Shown here piece after piece: positions 15,542 through 23,674 of a stretch of 64,000 nt of DNA. Within the stretch, counting starts at the first letter, position 1. Each line of letters begins with the position of its first letter. This DNA is from Thiohalospira halophila DSM 15071 (GTDB taxonomy: Bacteria; Pseudomonadota; Gammaproteobacteria; Thiohalospirales; Thiohalospiraceae). The translations under genes were made by a program, and so were the position numbers. The DNA lies in assembly GCF_900112605.1 (NCBI RefSeq), contig NZ_FOMJ01000004.1:1-64000 (forward strand). The letters run 5' to 3'. Below the pieces are notes generated by a model. It had not been told where the DNA came from, did not search any database, and saw only the letters and a program-made list of their open reading frames with translations.

Positions 15542-16033
15542 CTACGGTTCCCGGATCAGGTCCTGGCCGCGATTGGCGATCTCGGTGATGGCGTCAAGGA
15601 CGCCGCGGTGGACCTCGGCGTAGCGGCCCAGGGTCTCGTCGGAGACCTGGCGGGTATTGCGCTTCTCGGTGACGCCCTCATTGACCCACTCCTCGAACTC
15701 GTCCACCGCCCGGGCGAGCTTGCGCACCTCCGGCCGCAGCTCCGGGACATGCAGCTGGGCGATGGTGCGCACGTGCTTCATGGGATTGGGGGCTTCCAGC
15801 GGCGGGCCGTTGAGCAGCCGGGCGGAGCGGAGCTGGCGCAGCCAGTACTCCACCTCGTAGGCCTGGGCCACCAGGTCGGAGACCTGGGCGCGCAGGTAGC
15901 GCTGGCGCTCCCGCCGCGCCTGCAGTCGATGGTAGAAGAGCGCCCCCACCATGACACCGGCCAGCGCGATGATCGCGCCGACGACGAAGGGGAGCAGCAT
16001 CAGCAGCAGCTGCACGAGGTCGTCCGGAAACAT
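15542..16033 (-). CDS. Uncharacterised single-pass membrane protein (163 aa)
   Basis: One strongly hydrophobic segment lies at residues 7-33 (LLLMLLPFVVGAIIALAGVM). It is followed by a charged, largely helical cytoplasmic region that could form a coiled coil (HRLQARRERQRYLRAQVSDL, RPEVRKLARAVDEFEEWV). No family is recognised and there is no enzyme motif. It is upstream of the YcgL gene. The preceding intergenic region holds an 81-base palindromic repeat. Confidence 0.6.
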   Translation of the reverse strand: MFPDDLVQLLLMLLPFVVGAIIALAGVMVGALFYHRLQARRERQRYLRAQVSDLVAQAYEVEYWLRQLRSARLLNGPPLEAPNPMKHVRTIAQLHVPELRPEVRKLARAVDEFEEWVNEGVTEKRNTRQVSDETLGRYAEVHRGVLDAITEIANRGQDLIREP

Positions 16034-16111
16034 GGGGGCAGTGTACCGATGCTGTCGGCTCGGGGCGAGTCGGTGGGCAGCAGAGGTGGTTCGGGCGCGG
16101 GTGGCAAGGTC

Positions 16112-16192
16112 CTCGAGGTTCCCGCCTGCGCGGGAACGACAACGAATCCGCGTCGTTCCGGATGGCGCGAAGCGCCAGTCCGTAACCTCGAG
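16112..16192. repeat. 81-base palindromic intergenic element (REP/MITE-like)
   Basis: The terminal inverted repeats are CTCGAGGTT at 16112-16120 and AACCTCGAG at 16184-16192. Inside are a perfect hairpin GTTCCCGC-CTGC-GCGGGAAC (16118-16137) and a second stem GGCGC-GAA-GCGCC near 16163-16175. Such short, symmetric, non-coding units are typical of dispersed repetitive extragenic elements. Only one copy is visible in this window, so its repetitive nature is inferred. Confidence 0.65.
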
Positions 16193-16219
16193 AACAGGCC
16201 GGTCTGGTGGGGGCCCGAG

Positions 16220-16921
16220 CTACCCGGCCCGCCGGTAGAGCAGGTCGAAGACCTCGTGGCCCAGCCGCTCACCGCGCTGCTCGAAGCGGGTGAGCGGCCG
16301 GTCCCCGGGGCGCTCGGCGAAGGCGCCGGGGCCGGTCTCGTTGGCGAAGGCCGGCTCGGCCTCCATGACCTCCACCATCCACTCGGCGTAGGGGGCCCAG
16401 TCGGTGGCCAGGTGCAGGCGACCGCCGGGGCGCAGCGCCCGGGCGACCTTCTCCGGGAAGGGCGGCTGCACGAGCCGGCGCTTGTGGTGGCGCTTCTTGG
16501 GCCAGGGATCGGGGAAGTAGAGGTGGACGTAGTCCAGGCTGGCCGGGGCCAGCGCCCGGTCCAGGACCTCCATGACATCCTCGTTGAGCAGCCGGACGTT
16601 GGTGAGCCCCTGCTCCTGGATGGACTGGAGCATGCGCCCCACGCCGGGGGGATAGACCTCCACGCCCAGGTAGTCGCGCTCGGGGTGGGCCGCCGCCTGC
16701 TCCGCCAGCGCCTCCCCCATGCCGAAGCCGATATCCAGCACCCGCGGGGCCTGCCGGCCGAAGAGGGCGTCCAGATCCAGGGGCGAATCGGGCAGGGCCA
16801 GGACCCAGTCGGGGCCCAGGCGGTCCAGGGCACGACGCTGGCCGCGGGTCAGCCGGCCCTGGCGGCGAACGAAGCTGCGCACCGGGCGGTGGTGTTCACC
16901 GCCCTGCCCCTCGCCCGTCAT
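16220..16921 (-). CDS. trmB: tRNA (guanine-N7-)-methyltransferase
   Basis: A 233-residue SAM-dependent enzyme that makes m7G46 in tRNA variable loops. The Rossmann glycine motif is VLDIGFGMGEALAEQAAAHP near residues 61-80. The family signature YLGVEVYPPGVGRML follows, then DYVHLYFPDPWPKKRHHKRR and late ATDWAPYAEWM. The start directly abuts the thiG stop with no gap, indicating an operon thiS-thiG-trmB, an order seen in many gammaproteobacteria. Confidence 0.97.
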   Translation of the reverse strand: MTGEGQGGEHHRPVRSFVRRQGRLTRGQRRALDRLGPDWVLALPDSPLDLDALFGRQAPRVLDIGFGMGEALAEQAAAHPERDYLGVEVYPPGVGRMLQSIQEQGLTNVRLLNEDVMEVLDRALAPASLDYVHLYFPDPWPKKRHHKRRLVQPPFPEKVARALRPGGRLHLATDWAPYAEWMVEVMEAEPAFANETGPGAFAERPGDRPLTRFEQRGERLGHEVFDLLYRRAG

Positions 16922-17716
16922 CTAGAAGAAGGTGCCGTCGATGGGCGAGGAGGCGGAGCCGTAGGCCTTGCGCGGGATCCGCCCGGCGCGGAAGGCCTCG
17001 CGACCGGCCTCCACCGCCTTGCGCATGGCCGAGGCCATGAGGACGGGATCGCTGGCCCCGGCGATGGCGGAGTTCATGAGCACGCCGTCGCAGCCGAGCT
17101 CCATGGCCACGGCCGCATCGGAGGCGGTGCCCACGCCGGCATCCACGAGCACCGGCACGCTGGCGCCCTCGACGATGGCGTGGATGTTGTACCGGTTCTG
17201 GATCCCCAGGCCGGAGCCGATGGGGGCGGCCAGCGGCATCACGGCCACGCAGCCCATCTCCTCGAACCGCCGCGCCATCACCGGGTCGTCGGTGGTGTAG
17301 ACCATGACCTCGAAGCCCTCGTCGATGAGCTGCTCGGCGGCGCGGATGGTCTCGGGGATGTCGGGATAGAGGGTGCGCTCGTCGCCCAGGACCTCCAGCT
17401 TGACCAGGGTGTGGCCGTCCAGCAGCTCCCGCGCCAGCCGGCAGGTACGCACGGCATCCTCGGCGGAGTAGCAGCCGGCGGTGTTGGGCAGCAGGGTGTA
17501 ACGGTCCGGCGGCAGCACCTCCAGCAGGCTCGGCTCGTCCGGCTTCTGGCCGATGTTGGAGCGGCGGATGGCGACGGTGACGATCTCCGCCCCCGCCGCC
17601 TCGGTGGCGCGGCGGGTCTGCTCCAGGTCGGCATACTTGCCGGTGCCGGTAAGCAGGCGCGAGCTGAACTCGCGGCCGGCGATGGCCAGGGGGTGGTCGG
17701 CGCGATCTGCGGTCAT
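16922..17716 (-). CDS. thiG: Thiazole synthase
   Basis: A 264-residue TIM-barrel enzyme that joins deoxyxylulose phosphate, dehydroglycine and ThiS-borne sulfur to form the thiazole of thiamine. The Schiff-base lysine is Lys106 in LVKLEVLGD. Other family blocks are [26 protein letters not shown] and [12 protein letters not shown], ending in SPIDGTFF. The ATG overlaps the thiS stop (ATGA). ThiF, ThiH/ThiO and ThiE are not in the window. Confidence 0.98.
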   Translation of the reverse strand: MTADRADHPLAIAGREFSSRLLTGTGKYADLEQTRRATEAAGAEIVTVAIRRSNIGQKPDEPSLLEVLPPDRYTLLPNTAGCYSAEDAVRTCRLARELLDGHTLVKLEVLGDERTLYPDIPETIRAAEQLIDEGFEVMVYTTDDPVMARRFEEMGCVAVMPLAAPIGSGLGIQNRYNIHAIVEGASVPVLVDAGVGTASDAAVAMELGCDGVLMNSAIAGASDPVLMASAMRKAVEAGREAFRAGRIPRKAYGSASSPIDGTFF

Positions 17717-17937
17717 GCGGACTCTCCGGGGCGGGCGGCGCCGCCGCCGATGGCGTGGACGATCTCCACCCGGTCACCGGCCTCGAGTTCGTGGCCGGGA
17801 CAGGCGGAGCGCGGGACGATCTCGCGGTTGACCTCCACCGCCAGCCGCCGGTCCGCCAGCCCCATCACCTCGATGAGCTGGCCGACGGTGGTGCCGGGCT
17901 CGACCTCGCGCGCCTCGCCGTTGACGGTGATCTCCAT
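17713..17937 (-). CDS. thiS: Sulfur carrier protein ThiS with C-terminal extension
   Basis: A ubiquitin-fold protein of 74 residues starting [19 protein letters not shown]. In thiamine synthesis the terminal Gly-Gly is adenylated by ThiF and converted to a thiocarboxylate. Here the conserved [10 protein letters not shown] is followed by eight more residues (AARPGESA) before the stop, because the frame runs on into the thiG start codon. The Gly-Gly is therefore not terminal as translated. Cleavage or a different use would be needed. The ATG at 17937 is chosen as the conserved N-terminus, though the frame is open to 18012. Confidence 0.9.
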   Translation of the reverse strand: MEITVNGEAREVEPGTTVGQLIEVMGLADRRLAVEVNREIVPRSACPGHELEAGDRVEIVHAIGGGAARPGESA

Positions 17938-18135
17938 GGCTCTCGTCCACCGGGTGGGATGATGTACCGATTCTACACCAGGCCCGGCGGGGCCGGGAAA
18001 CCGGTCATCCACCGGGGAATGGAAAGAAACGGGCCGACCGCCGGCAGGTCTGGTCCGTTCGGGACCAGCCGCCAGCTATCCGGCCCCGGGCCGATCCTGC
18101 TATAAAGGGCAGCCAGGCAGGATGCAGGGCAGACC

Positions 18136-20064
18136 ATGGCGAAAAAGAAGGTTCAGGCCTCCCCCGGCGAAGAGGAACCGGTAGTAGTCAAGGCGGAGGC
18201 TACCCGCACCCTGGACGGCCTCTTCTTCAACTGGGTAAAGAAGGCGCCCTCGGATGTCGCCTTCAAGGAGTACGACCGGCAGATCCGGCAGTGGCGCAGC
18301 TTCTCCTGGGCCGGACTGGGCCTGGAGGTGACCCGCTGGAAGTCCGGATTCAGCCGTGAGGGGCTGGACCCGGGGGATCGCGTCGCCATCATGGCGCGCA
18401 ACTGCAAGGAGTGGATCATCGCCGAGCAGGCCGCCATGGCCCTGGAGCTGGTGGTGGTCCCCATCTATCTCCACGACACCCCGGAGAACGTGGCCTTCAT
18501 CCTGCGCGACGCCGGGGTCCGCCTGGTCGTCCTCGACGAGGAGTCGGTCTGGGAGGCCCTGGACCCGGTCCGGGACCAGCTCGGTGATCTGGAACGGGTC
18601 CTCATCCTCCATCCGCGGGAGAGCGAGAGCGGCGAGGCGATCATCGACTCCGCCGACCGTCGCCTGTTCGCCGCGCGCTACTGGCTTCCGGCCGAGGCGG
18701 GACCGCTGGTGGAGCGCTGGGGCGATCCCCGGGCGCCGGCGACCATCGTCTACACCCCCGGGACCAGCGGCCGGCCCAAGGGCGTGATACTCAACCACGT
18801 GAGCCTGCTGACCAATGCCCGGGATGCCGCGCGCAAGATGGGAGTCCGCCGCTCCGACCAGTTCCTCTCCCACCTGCCCCTGGCCAGCATCCTGGAGCGC
18901 ATCTGCGGGGTCTACGTCCCCATGCTGGCCGGCGCCATCGTCGCCTTCTCCCGCGGGATCCGCAGCCTCCCGCGGGACGTGACCCGGGTGGTGCCCACCA
19001 TGATGGTCAGCGAGCCCCAGGTGCTGAACATGCTCAACCGGGAGCTGGAGCGCACCATCCGCGAGGCCTCCACCATGGATCGCTTCCTCTATCGCGCCGG
19101 GATCCTGGCCGGCTGGGCCAACTTCGAGGTGGAGAACAAGCGCCGCCCCTTCAGCCTCCTGGCCCTGCTCTCCCCCTTCTTCAAGAAGATGGCGCTGCGC
19201 AATCTCCGGCCAAAGATCTTCGGCCGGCGGCTGCGACGGGTCCTGGTCAGCGGGACGCCGCTGCCCGAGCCCCTGGCGCGCCAGTTCGTCGGTATCGGGA
19301 TCCAGCCACTCCAGGGCTACCACATCACCGAGGCCGGCGGCCTGGTGGCCGTGAACGAGGTGGGCGACAACGACCCGGACTCCGTGGGGGGAGGACTGTT
19401 CACCTATCACCTCAAGCTCACCTCCAGCGGCGAACTGACCGTCTGGGGAGACAGCGTGATGGACGGATACACCGGGGCCTCCGCCGATATTGAGCCCTGG
19501 AGCGGGGAGTGGCTCCAGACCGGAGACATCTTCGAGTTCAGCGAGAACCATCTCCATATGCGCCATCGGCGCGACAATCCCCTGCAGCTCCGGGACGGCC
19601 GCGAGGGCTTCCCGGAACTCATGGAGATGGCCATCGTTACCGACCCGGTCTTCCTCCACGCCGTGGTCTTCGGCCACGGCATGGACCACGCCATGGCCAT
19701 CGTGGTGGTGGACACCCACCTCTACGGCAGCGTCTCCCAGGCGGAGATGCAGGGCGAGGGGGAGGAGGCGCGCCGGGAGTGGACCCTGCGCCGGATCAAC
19801 GGCCACTTGATGGGTATGGAGCGGACGGTCCCGGTGGAGGAGGTGGTCGTGCTCACCGAGGATGAATGGACGGTGGAGAACGGCATGCTCACGCCCACCT
19901 TCAAGGTCCGCCGCCAGGCCGTGCTGGAGGCCTACGGCGCCCGCATCGCCGCCTGCTTCGGCGGGAGCATGCCCCGCGCCGCCGACACCGAGGCGCCAGA
20001 GGATGACCACGACCAGCCCGAGATGGATCTGGAAGACCTCCCGGGCAACGACGAGCCGCTTTGA
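18136..20064 (+). CDS. AMP-binding long-chain acyl-CoA synthetase-like protein (642 aa)
   Basis: An adenylate-forming enzyme of the long-chain fatty acyl-CoA ligase type. The phosphate-binding loop is YTPGTSGRPKG at 206-216 (usual YTSGTTGxPKG), followed by LPLASILERI. The A5 motif is GYHITEAGG and the A7 motif is GEWLQTGDIFE. The catalytic lysine is in LTPTFKVRR near the end. The C-terminal 30 residues are acidic and disordered. It probably activates fatty acids with ATP and CoA at the inner face of the membrane. It is a single gene; a TATAAA at 18101-18106 could be its -10. Its last codons overlap the promoter of the tRNA gene. Confidence 0.88.
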   Translation: MAKKKVQASPGEEEPVVVKAEATRTLDGLFFNWVKKAPSDVAFKEYDRQIRQWRSFSWAGLGLEVTRWKSGFSREGLDPGDRVAIMARNCKEWIIAEQAAMALELVVVPIYLHDTPENVAFILRDAGVRLVVLDEESVWEALDPVRDQLGDLERVLILHPRESESGEAIIDSADRRLFAARYWLPAEAGPLVERWGDPRAPATIVYTPGTSGRPKGVILNHVSLLTNARDAARKMGVRRSDQFLSHLPLASILERICGVYVPMLAGAIVAFSRGIRSLPRDVTRVVPTMMVSEPQVLNMLNRELERTIREASTMDRFLYRAGILAGWANFEVENKRRPFSLLALLSPFFKKMALRNLRPKIFGRRLRRVLVSGTPLPEPLARQFVGIGIQPLQGYHITEAGGLVAVNEVGDNDPDSVGGGLFTYHLKLTSSGELTVWGDSVMDGYTGASADIEPWSGEWLQTGDIFEFSENHLHMRHRRDNPLQLRDGREGFPELMEMAIVTDPVFLHAVVFGHGMDHAMAIVVVDTHLYGSVSQAEMQGEGEEARREWTLRRINGHLMGMERTVPVEEVVVLTEDEWTVENGMLTPTFKVRRQAVLEAYGARIAACFGGSMPRAADTEAPEDDHDQPEMDLEDLPGNDEPL

Positions 20065-20089
20065 CACCGCTCACGGGTAGCGGGAGAAT
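20061..20089 (+). promoter_or_regulatory. Sigma-70 promoter of tRNA-Gly
   Basis: TTGACA at 20061-20066 and GAGAAT at 20084-20089 are separated by 17 bases, with the tRNA starting 12 bases later. The TGA stop of the upstream gene (20062-20064) is contained inside the -35 hexamer. Confidence 0.6.
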
Positions 20090-20100
20090 ACGGGCTTCAA

Positions 20101-20174
20101 GCGGGTGTAGCTCAATGGTAGAGCTCCAGATTCCCATTCTGGCGACGTGGGTTCGATTCCCATCACCCGCTCCA
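20101..20174 (+). tRNA. tRNA-Gly (anticodon CCC)
   Basis: The acceptor stem GCGGGTG pairs with CACCCGC, with encoded CCA at 20172-20174. The D arm is GCTCAATGGTAGAGC. The anticodon arm CCAGA-TTCCCAT-TCTGG shows anticodon CCC. The T arm contains GTGGGTTCGATTCCCAT. All arms are canonical. Confidence 0.97.
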
Positions 20175-20191
20175 GATTATCCCCCCCCGCG

Positions 20192-20992
20192 CTACGGGAC
20201 CTGATAATCCGCCTGGGTCATCAGGTCCACGCCGCACTCCAGCTCCTCGAACCAGTCCAGGAAGCGGTTGACCATCTTCCGCCCGCGGAAGTGCGGCCCG
20301 TGCTGCGGCACGATGGCCTCCACGTCCAGCCCCCGCACCATGTTCACCCAGAAGCGACAGGCGCGATTGCTGTTCATGTAGCGCCGGTGGAAGGGCTCCA
20401 TGTACTGGCGGTGGGCCTCGAAGTCGCTCACCGGCTCGGCCAGGTCCTCGGGGTCCACCATGGCGGCCCCCACGTCGCCGGAGAAGAGGATGCGGCTTAC
20501 GGGATCGTAGAAGTGGAAGTTACCCTCGCTGTGGAGGAAGTGCGCCGGTAGCGCCTTGAGAACCGACTCCCCCAGCCGGATGTCCATGCCGCCGTCGGGA
20601 ATGGGTATGAGCCGCCCCTCGGTCCGCCCGGGATTGGCGAAGTGGGGGATGAAGCGCGCCCAGATGGCGGGGACGATGACCTGGGCATCCGTGGCCACCA
20701 TCCACTTGTTCAGGGAGGCGACGATGTCCGGGTCCTGGTGGGAGGCGATGACGTAGTCCAGGTGCTTCACGAAGAAGTGCTGGCTCACCTCCATGAACAG
20801 GCGGTTGTAGGGGAGGGTGCCCCCGGGGGCGATGAGGGCCGCCCGGCCGTTGTCCACCACCAGGAACTGGTTGGCCTGGACGGAATCGCAGCTCTCGCTG
20901 GGGCCGCTGACCCGGTCGTCACAACGGACCAGGTCCTCGAAGGCGATACAGCGGTGCTCGCCCGCTTCGAACAGCTTGACGGTCATGGACAT
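20192..20992 (-). CDS. Di-iron metallo-beta-lactamase-fold protein (ODP type)
   Basis: A 266-residue stand-alone MBL domain. The metal motif is SHQDPD (His85, Asp87, Asp89) instead of HxHxDH, with later ligands His154 (LHSEGN), Asp173 (FSGDVGA) and a His in VPQHGPHF. This variant set is that of oxygen-binding di-iron proteins related to the first domain of flavodiiron A-type proteins. Here no flavodoxin domain follows. It may sense or reduce O2 or NO, or serve in chemotaxis-linked sensing as for ODP of other bacteria. No partner is encoded nearby. Confidence 0.8.
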   Translation of the reverse strand: MSMTVKLFEAGEHRCIAFEDLVRCDDRVSGPSESCDSVQANQFLVVDNGRAALIAPGGTLPYNRLFMEVSQHFFVKHLDYVIASHQDPDIVASLNKWMVATDAQVIVPAIWARFIPHFANPGRTEGRLIPIPDGGMDIRLGESVLKALPAHFLHSEGNFHFYDPVSRILFSGDVGAAMVDPEDLAEPVSDFEAHRQYMEPFHRRYMNSNRACRFWVNMVRGLDVEAIVPQHGPHFRGRKMVNRFLDWFEELECGVDLMTQADYQVP

Positions 20993-21095
20993 CCCTGTCG
21001 CTTGATTGTGGGAGGGCGGATCGTGATGATCCGGCTCACAGCGCCTATTCTACGAATCCCGAACCGCGAATCCAAAACGCCAACAGGAACACCCC

Positions 21096-23672
21096 ATGCG
21101 CAAGCTCCTCCGCTACCTCCTCATCGGGCTCGCCGCCCTGGTCGCGCTGCTCATCGCCGCCGCGGTGATCCTGCCCCTGGTCATTGACCCGGACGACTAC
21201 CGCGAGCAGATCGAGGCAGCGGCGAAGGAGGCTACCGGGCGGGAACTGACCATCGAGGGCAGCATCGGCCTCTCCTACTTCCCCTGGCTGGGGGTGGAGA
21301 TCGGCGCGGTGGAGCTGGGGAACGCCGAGGGCTTCGGCCCCGAACCCTTCGCCCGCATCCGGCGCGCCCAGGTCCAGGTCCGGGTGCTGCCCCTCTTCCG
21401 CGGGCGGGCCGAGGTGGACACCCTGGTCCTGGACGGGCTGCGCCTGAACCTCGCGCAGGCCGCGGACGGGACCACCAACTGGGACGACCTGGCCGGCGCG
21501 CCCGCCGAGGGACCGGAAAGCGGCCCGGAAGCCGAGGCGGAACCGGCCCCGCCGGAGGGCACTTCCGAAGCGAAGCCCGAGGCGACCCCCGAAGCGACCG
21601 GGGATCCCCTGGCCGCGCTGGCACTGGGCGGACTGGAGGTCAGCGATGCCCGGGTGACCTTCGAGGATCGGGCGGCGGGCACCGAATACCGGCTGCGGGA
21701 GACCAATATCCGCCTGGGTTCCCTGGCCGGCGGACAGCCGGTACCCCTGGCCCTGCGCGCCGTGGTCAGTGCCAGCCAGCCGGCGGTCTCCGCCGATGTA
21801 CGCCTGGATGCCACGATCACGCCGGAGCTGGCCATCCCCCGGGTGAGCGTCCGAGACCTCACTCTCCACCTGGATGCCCGCGGCGCGGCCGTGCCCGGCC
21901 AGGAACAGAGCGCCAAGCTGGAGCTGCGGCGCCTGCGCGCCGACCTCGCCGAGGATCTCCTGCAGACCCGCGGCCTGGTCCTCCATGCCGCCGGCTCCCG
22001 GATCGGGCTGGATGCCGACATCCAGGCCCTCACCGGCGACCCGCGCGGCGAGGGGCAGCTGGACTACGAGCTGCGCAACCCGGCGGACCTGATGGGCCTC
22101 CTGCCCGCGCAGCCGGGCATCGATACCGCGGCCCTGGCCGGGGCCGGGCTGGGGACCGACTTCGGCTTCGACCTGGGCCAGCAGACGGCCAGTCTGGGCA
22201 ACCTCCGCCTCACGGCGCTGGGGGCCGAACTCACCGGCAATCTCCGCGCGGAATCCATCCTCGGGGAGCCGGCCTACGGCGGTGGCCTGGAGCTGAAGGG
22301 GGCCAATCCCCGCGTCATTTCGCGGCAGCTGGGCATCGCCCTGCCGGAGACCGCCGACGAAGAGGTCCTCGAGCGGATCGCCCTGGAGCTGGACTTCCGG
22401 GGCGGCCTGGACCGCTTCTTCGCCGACGACCTGGCGCTCACCGTGGACGACTCCGTCCTTAGCGGCTCCGCCGGCCTGGCGTCCCTGGAGCCGCGACCGG
22501 ATATCCGCTTCGACCTCGACCTGGATCGGATGGACCTGGACCGCTACCTCCCCCCCGCTCCGGAGGGGGAGGCGCCGGCAACCGGGTCCGGAGACGGGAG
22601 CGGCGGAGCGGACACCGGGGATGGGGGCCGGGCCGACGGACCCCCGCCGCGCGTCATCCCCGACTTCCCCCTGCCCGTGGAGCCATTGCGGCTGGTGGAC
22701 GCCGAGGGCGAGCTCCGGATCGGCGAGCTGCGGGCCGCCGGCCTGCTGGTGGAGGCCATCGAGCTGGGGGTCACCGCCGACGCCGGCCGGGTCACCATCG
22801 ACCCCCTCGCCGCCCGGCTCTACCGGGGCACCCTCGCCACCCGCGCCACCCTGGACGGTCGCGGCGACGCCCTGGGCGTGGAGCTTGCCACCCGGCTGGA
22901 GGGCTTCCAGGCGGGGCCGCTGCTCGAGGACCTCATGGACGAATCCCGCGTCAGCGGGCGCACCGACCTCTCCCTGGATCTGGCCGGCCGGGGCGCGACC
23001 TTCCGCGAGCTGCGCCGCGACCTTGATGGGGAGATCAACCTCCGCTTCCAGGATGGCGCCATCCAGGGCGTGAATCTCGCCGAGTGGCTGGGCCGCGCCT
23101 TCGCCCGGCTCCAGGATCGGGAGCCGCCGGAGCACCGCCCCAGCCAGACGGATTTCACCGCCCTCACCGCCACCATCCAGGTGGACCAGGGCGTGGCGCG
23201 CAACGACGACCTGGCCCTCCAATCCCCCGGCCTGCGGGTGAGCGGCGCCGGCAGCCTCGACCTGGTCTCCGAGGCGCTGGATTACCGCATCCGCGCGGCC
23301 GTGGTGAAGACGCTGGAGGGCCAGGACGGCAAACCGCTGGACGATCTCACCGACCTCGCCGTCCCCGTCCACCTGGGCGGCTACCTGGGCGCCCCGGAGG
23401 TCGACGTGGAGCTGGCCGCGGCCCTGCGACAGAAGGCGGCCGAGGAGGCACGCAAGGCCCTGGAACGGGAGAAGGAGCGCGCCGAACAGCGCCTGCAGGA
23501 GGAGCGCGAACGCGCCGAGAAGCGGCTGGAAGAGGCCGAGAAGCAGTTGCAGGAGGAGACGGAACGGGAGGCCCGGGAGAAGGCCGACCAGCGCATGGAG
23601 GAGGCCGAGGAACGGCTGGAGCAGGAAAAGCAGGAGCTCGAGGACCGGGCGCGCGATCTCCTGGGCTTCTAG
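21096..23672 (+). CDS. AsmA-family envelope protein
   Basis: At 858 residues it begins with a membrane anchor (LLRYLLIGLAALVALLIAAAV) and the family's opening GREL.IEG..GLSYFPWLGVEIG. A Glu/Pro-rich linker lies near residues 130-165, and an AsmA C-terminal domain spans about 640-770 (DLSLDLAGRGATFRELRRDL, FQDGAIQGVNLAEWL). AsmA-like proteins form long periplasmic beta-groove structures thought to carry phospholipids between membranes. The last 90 residues are an unusual Glu/Arg coiled coil with repeated EERERAEKRLEEAEK-like units. It is followed two bases later by mutY, as in many gammaproteobacteria. Confidence 0.92.
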   Translation: MRKLLRYLLIGLAALVALLIAAAVILPLVIDPDDYREQIEAAAKEATGRELTIEGSIGLSYFPWLGVEIGAVELGNAEGFGPEPFARIRRAQVQVRVLPLFRGRAEVDTLVLDGLRLNLAQAADGTTNWDDLAGAPAEGPESGPEAEAEPAPPEGTSEAKPEATPEATGDPLAALALGGLEVSDARVTFEDRAAGTEYRLRETNIRLGSLAGGQPVPLALRAVVSASQPAVSADVRLDATITPELAIPRVSVRDLTLHLDARGAAVPGQEQSAKLELRRLRADLAEDLLQTRGLVLHAAGSRIGLDADIQALTGDPRGEGQLDYELRNPADLMGLLPAQPGIDTAALAGAGLGTDFGFDLGQQTASLGNLRLTALGAELTGNLRAESILGEPAYGGGLELKGANPRVISRQLGIALPETADEEVLERIALELDFRGGLDRFFADDLALTVDDSVLSGSAGLASLEPRPDIRFDLDLDRMDLDRYLPPAPEGEAPATGSGDGSGGADTGDGGRADGPPPRVIPDFPLPVEPLRLVDAEGELRIGELRAAGLLVEAIELGVTADAGRVTIDPLAARLYRGTLATRATLDGRGDALGVELATRLEGFQAGPLLEDLMDESRVSGRTDLSLDLAGRGATFRELRRDLDGEINLRFQDGAIQGVNLAEWLGRAFARLQDREPPEHRPSQTDFTALTATIQVDQGVARNDDLALQSPGLRVSGAGSLDLVSEALDYRIRAAVVKTLEGQDGKPLDDLTDLAVPVHLGGYLGAPEVDVELAAALRQKAAEEARKALEREKERAEQRLQEERERAEKRLEEAEKQLQEETEREAREKADQRMEEAEERLEQEKQELEDRARDLLGF

Positions 23673-23674
23673 CC

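Noticed and set aside
13913-17962. A 1349-codon open frame on the plus strand
   Set aside because: It is antisense to prkB, YcgL, trmB, thiG and thiS, all with strong family matches. The His/Gly/Val-rich translation has no family resemblance.
18100-20067. A 655-codon minus-strand frame opposite the acyl-CoA synthetase gene
   Set aside because: The plus-strand product has all adenylate-forming motifs; the antisense text does not resemble a protein family.
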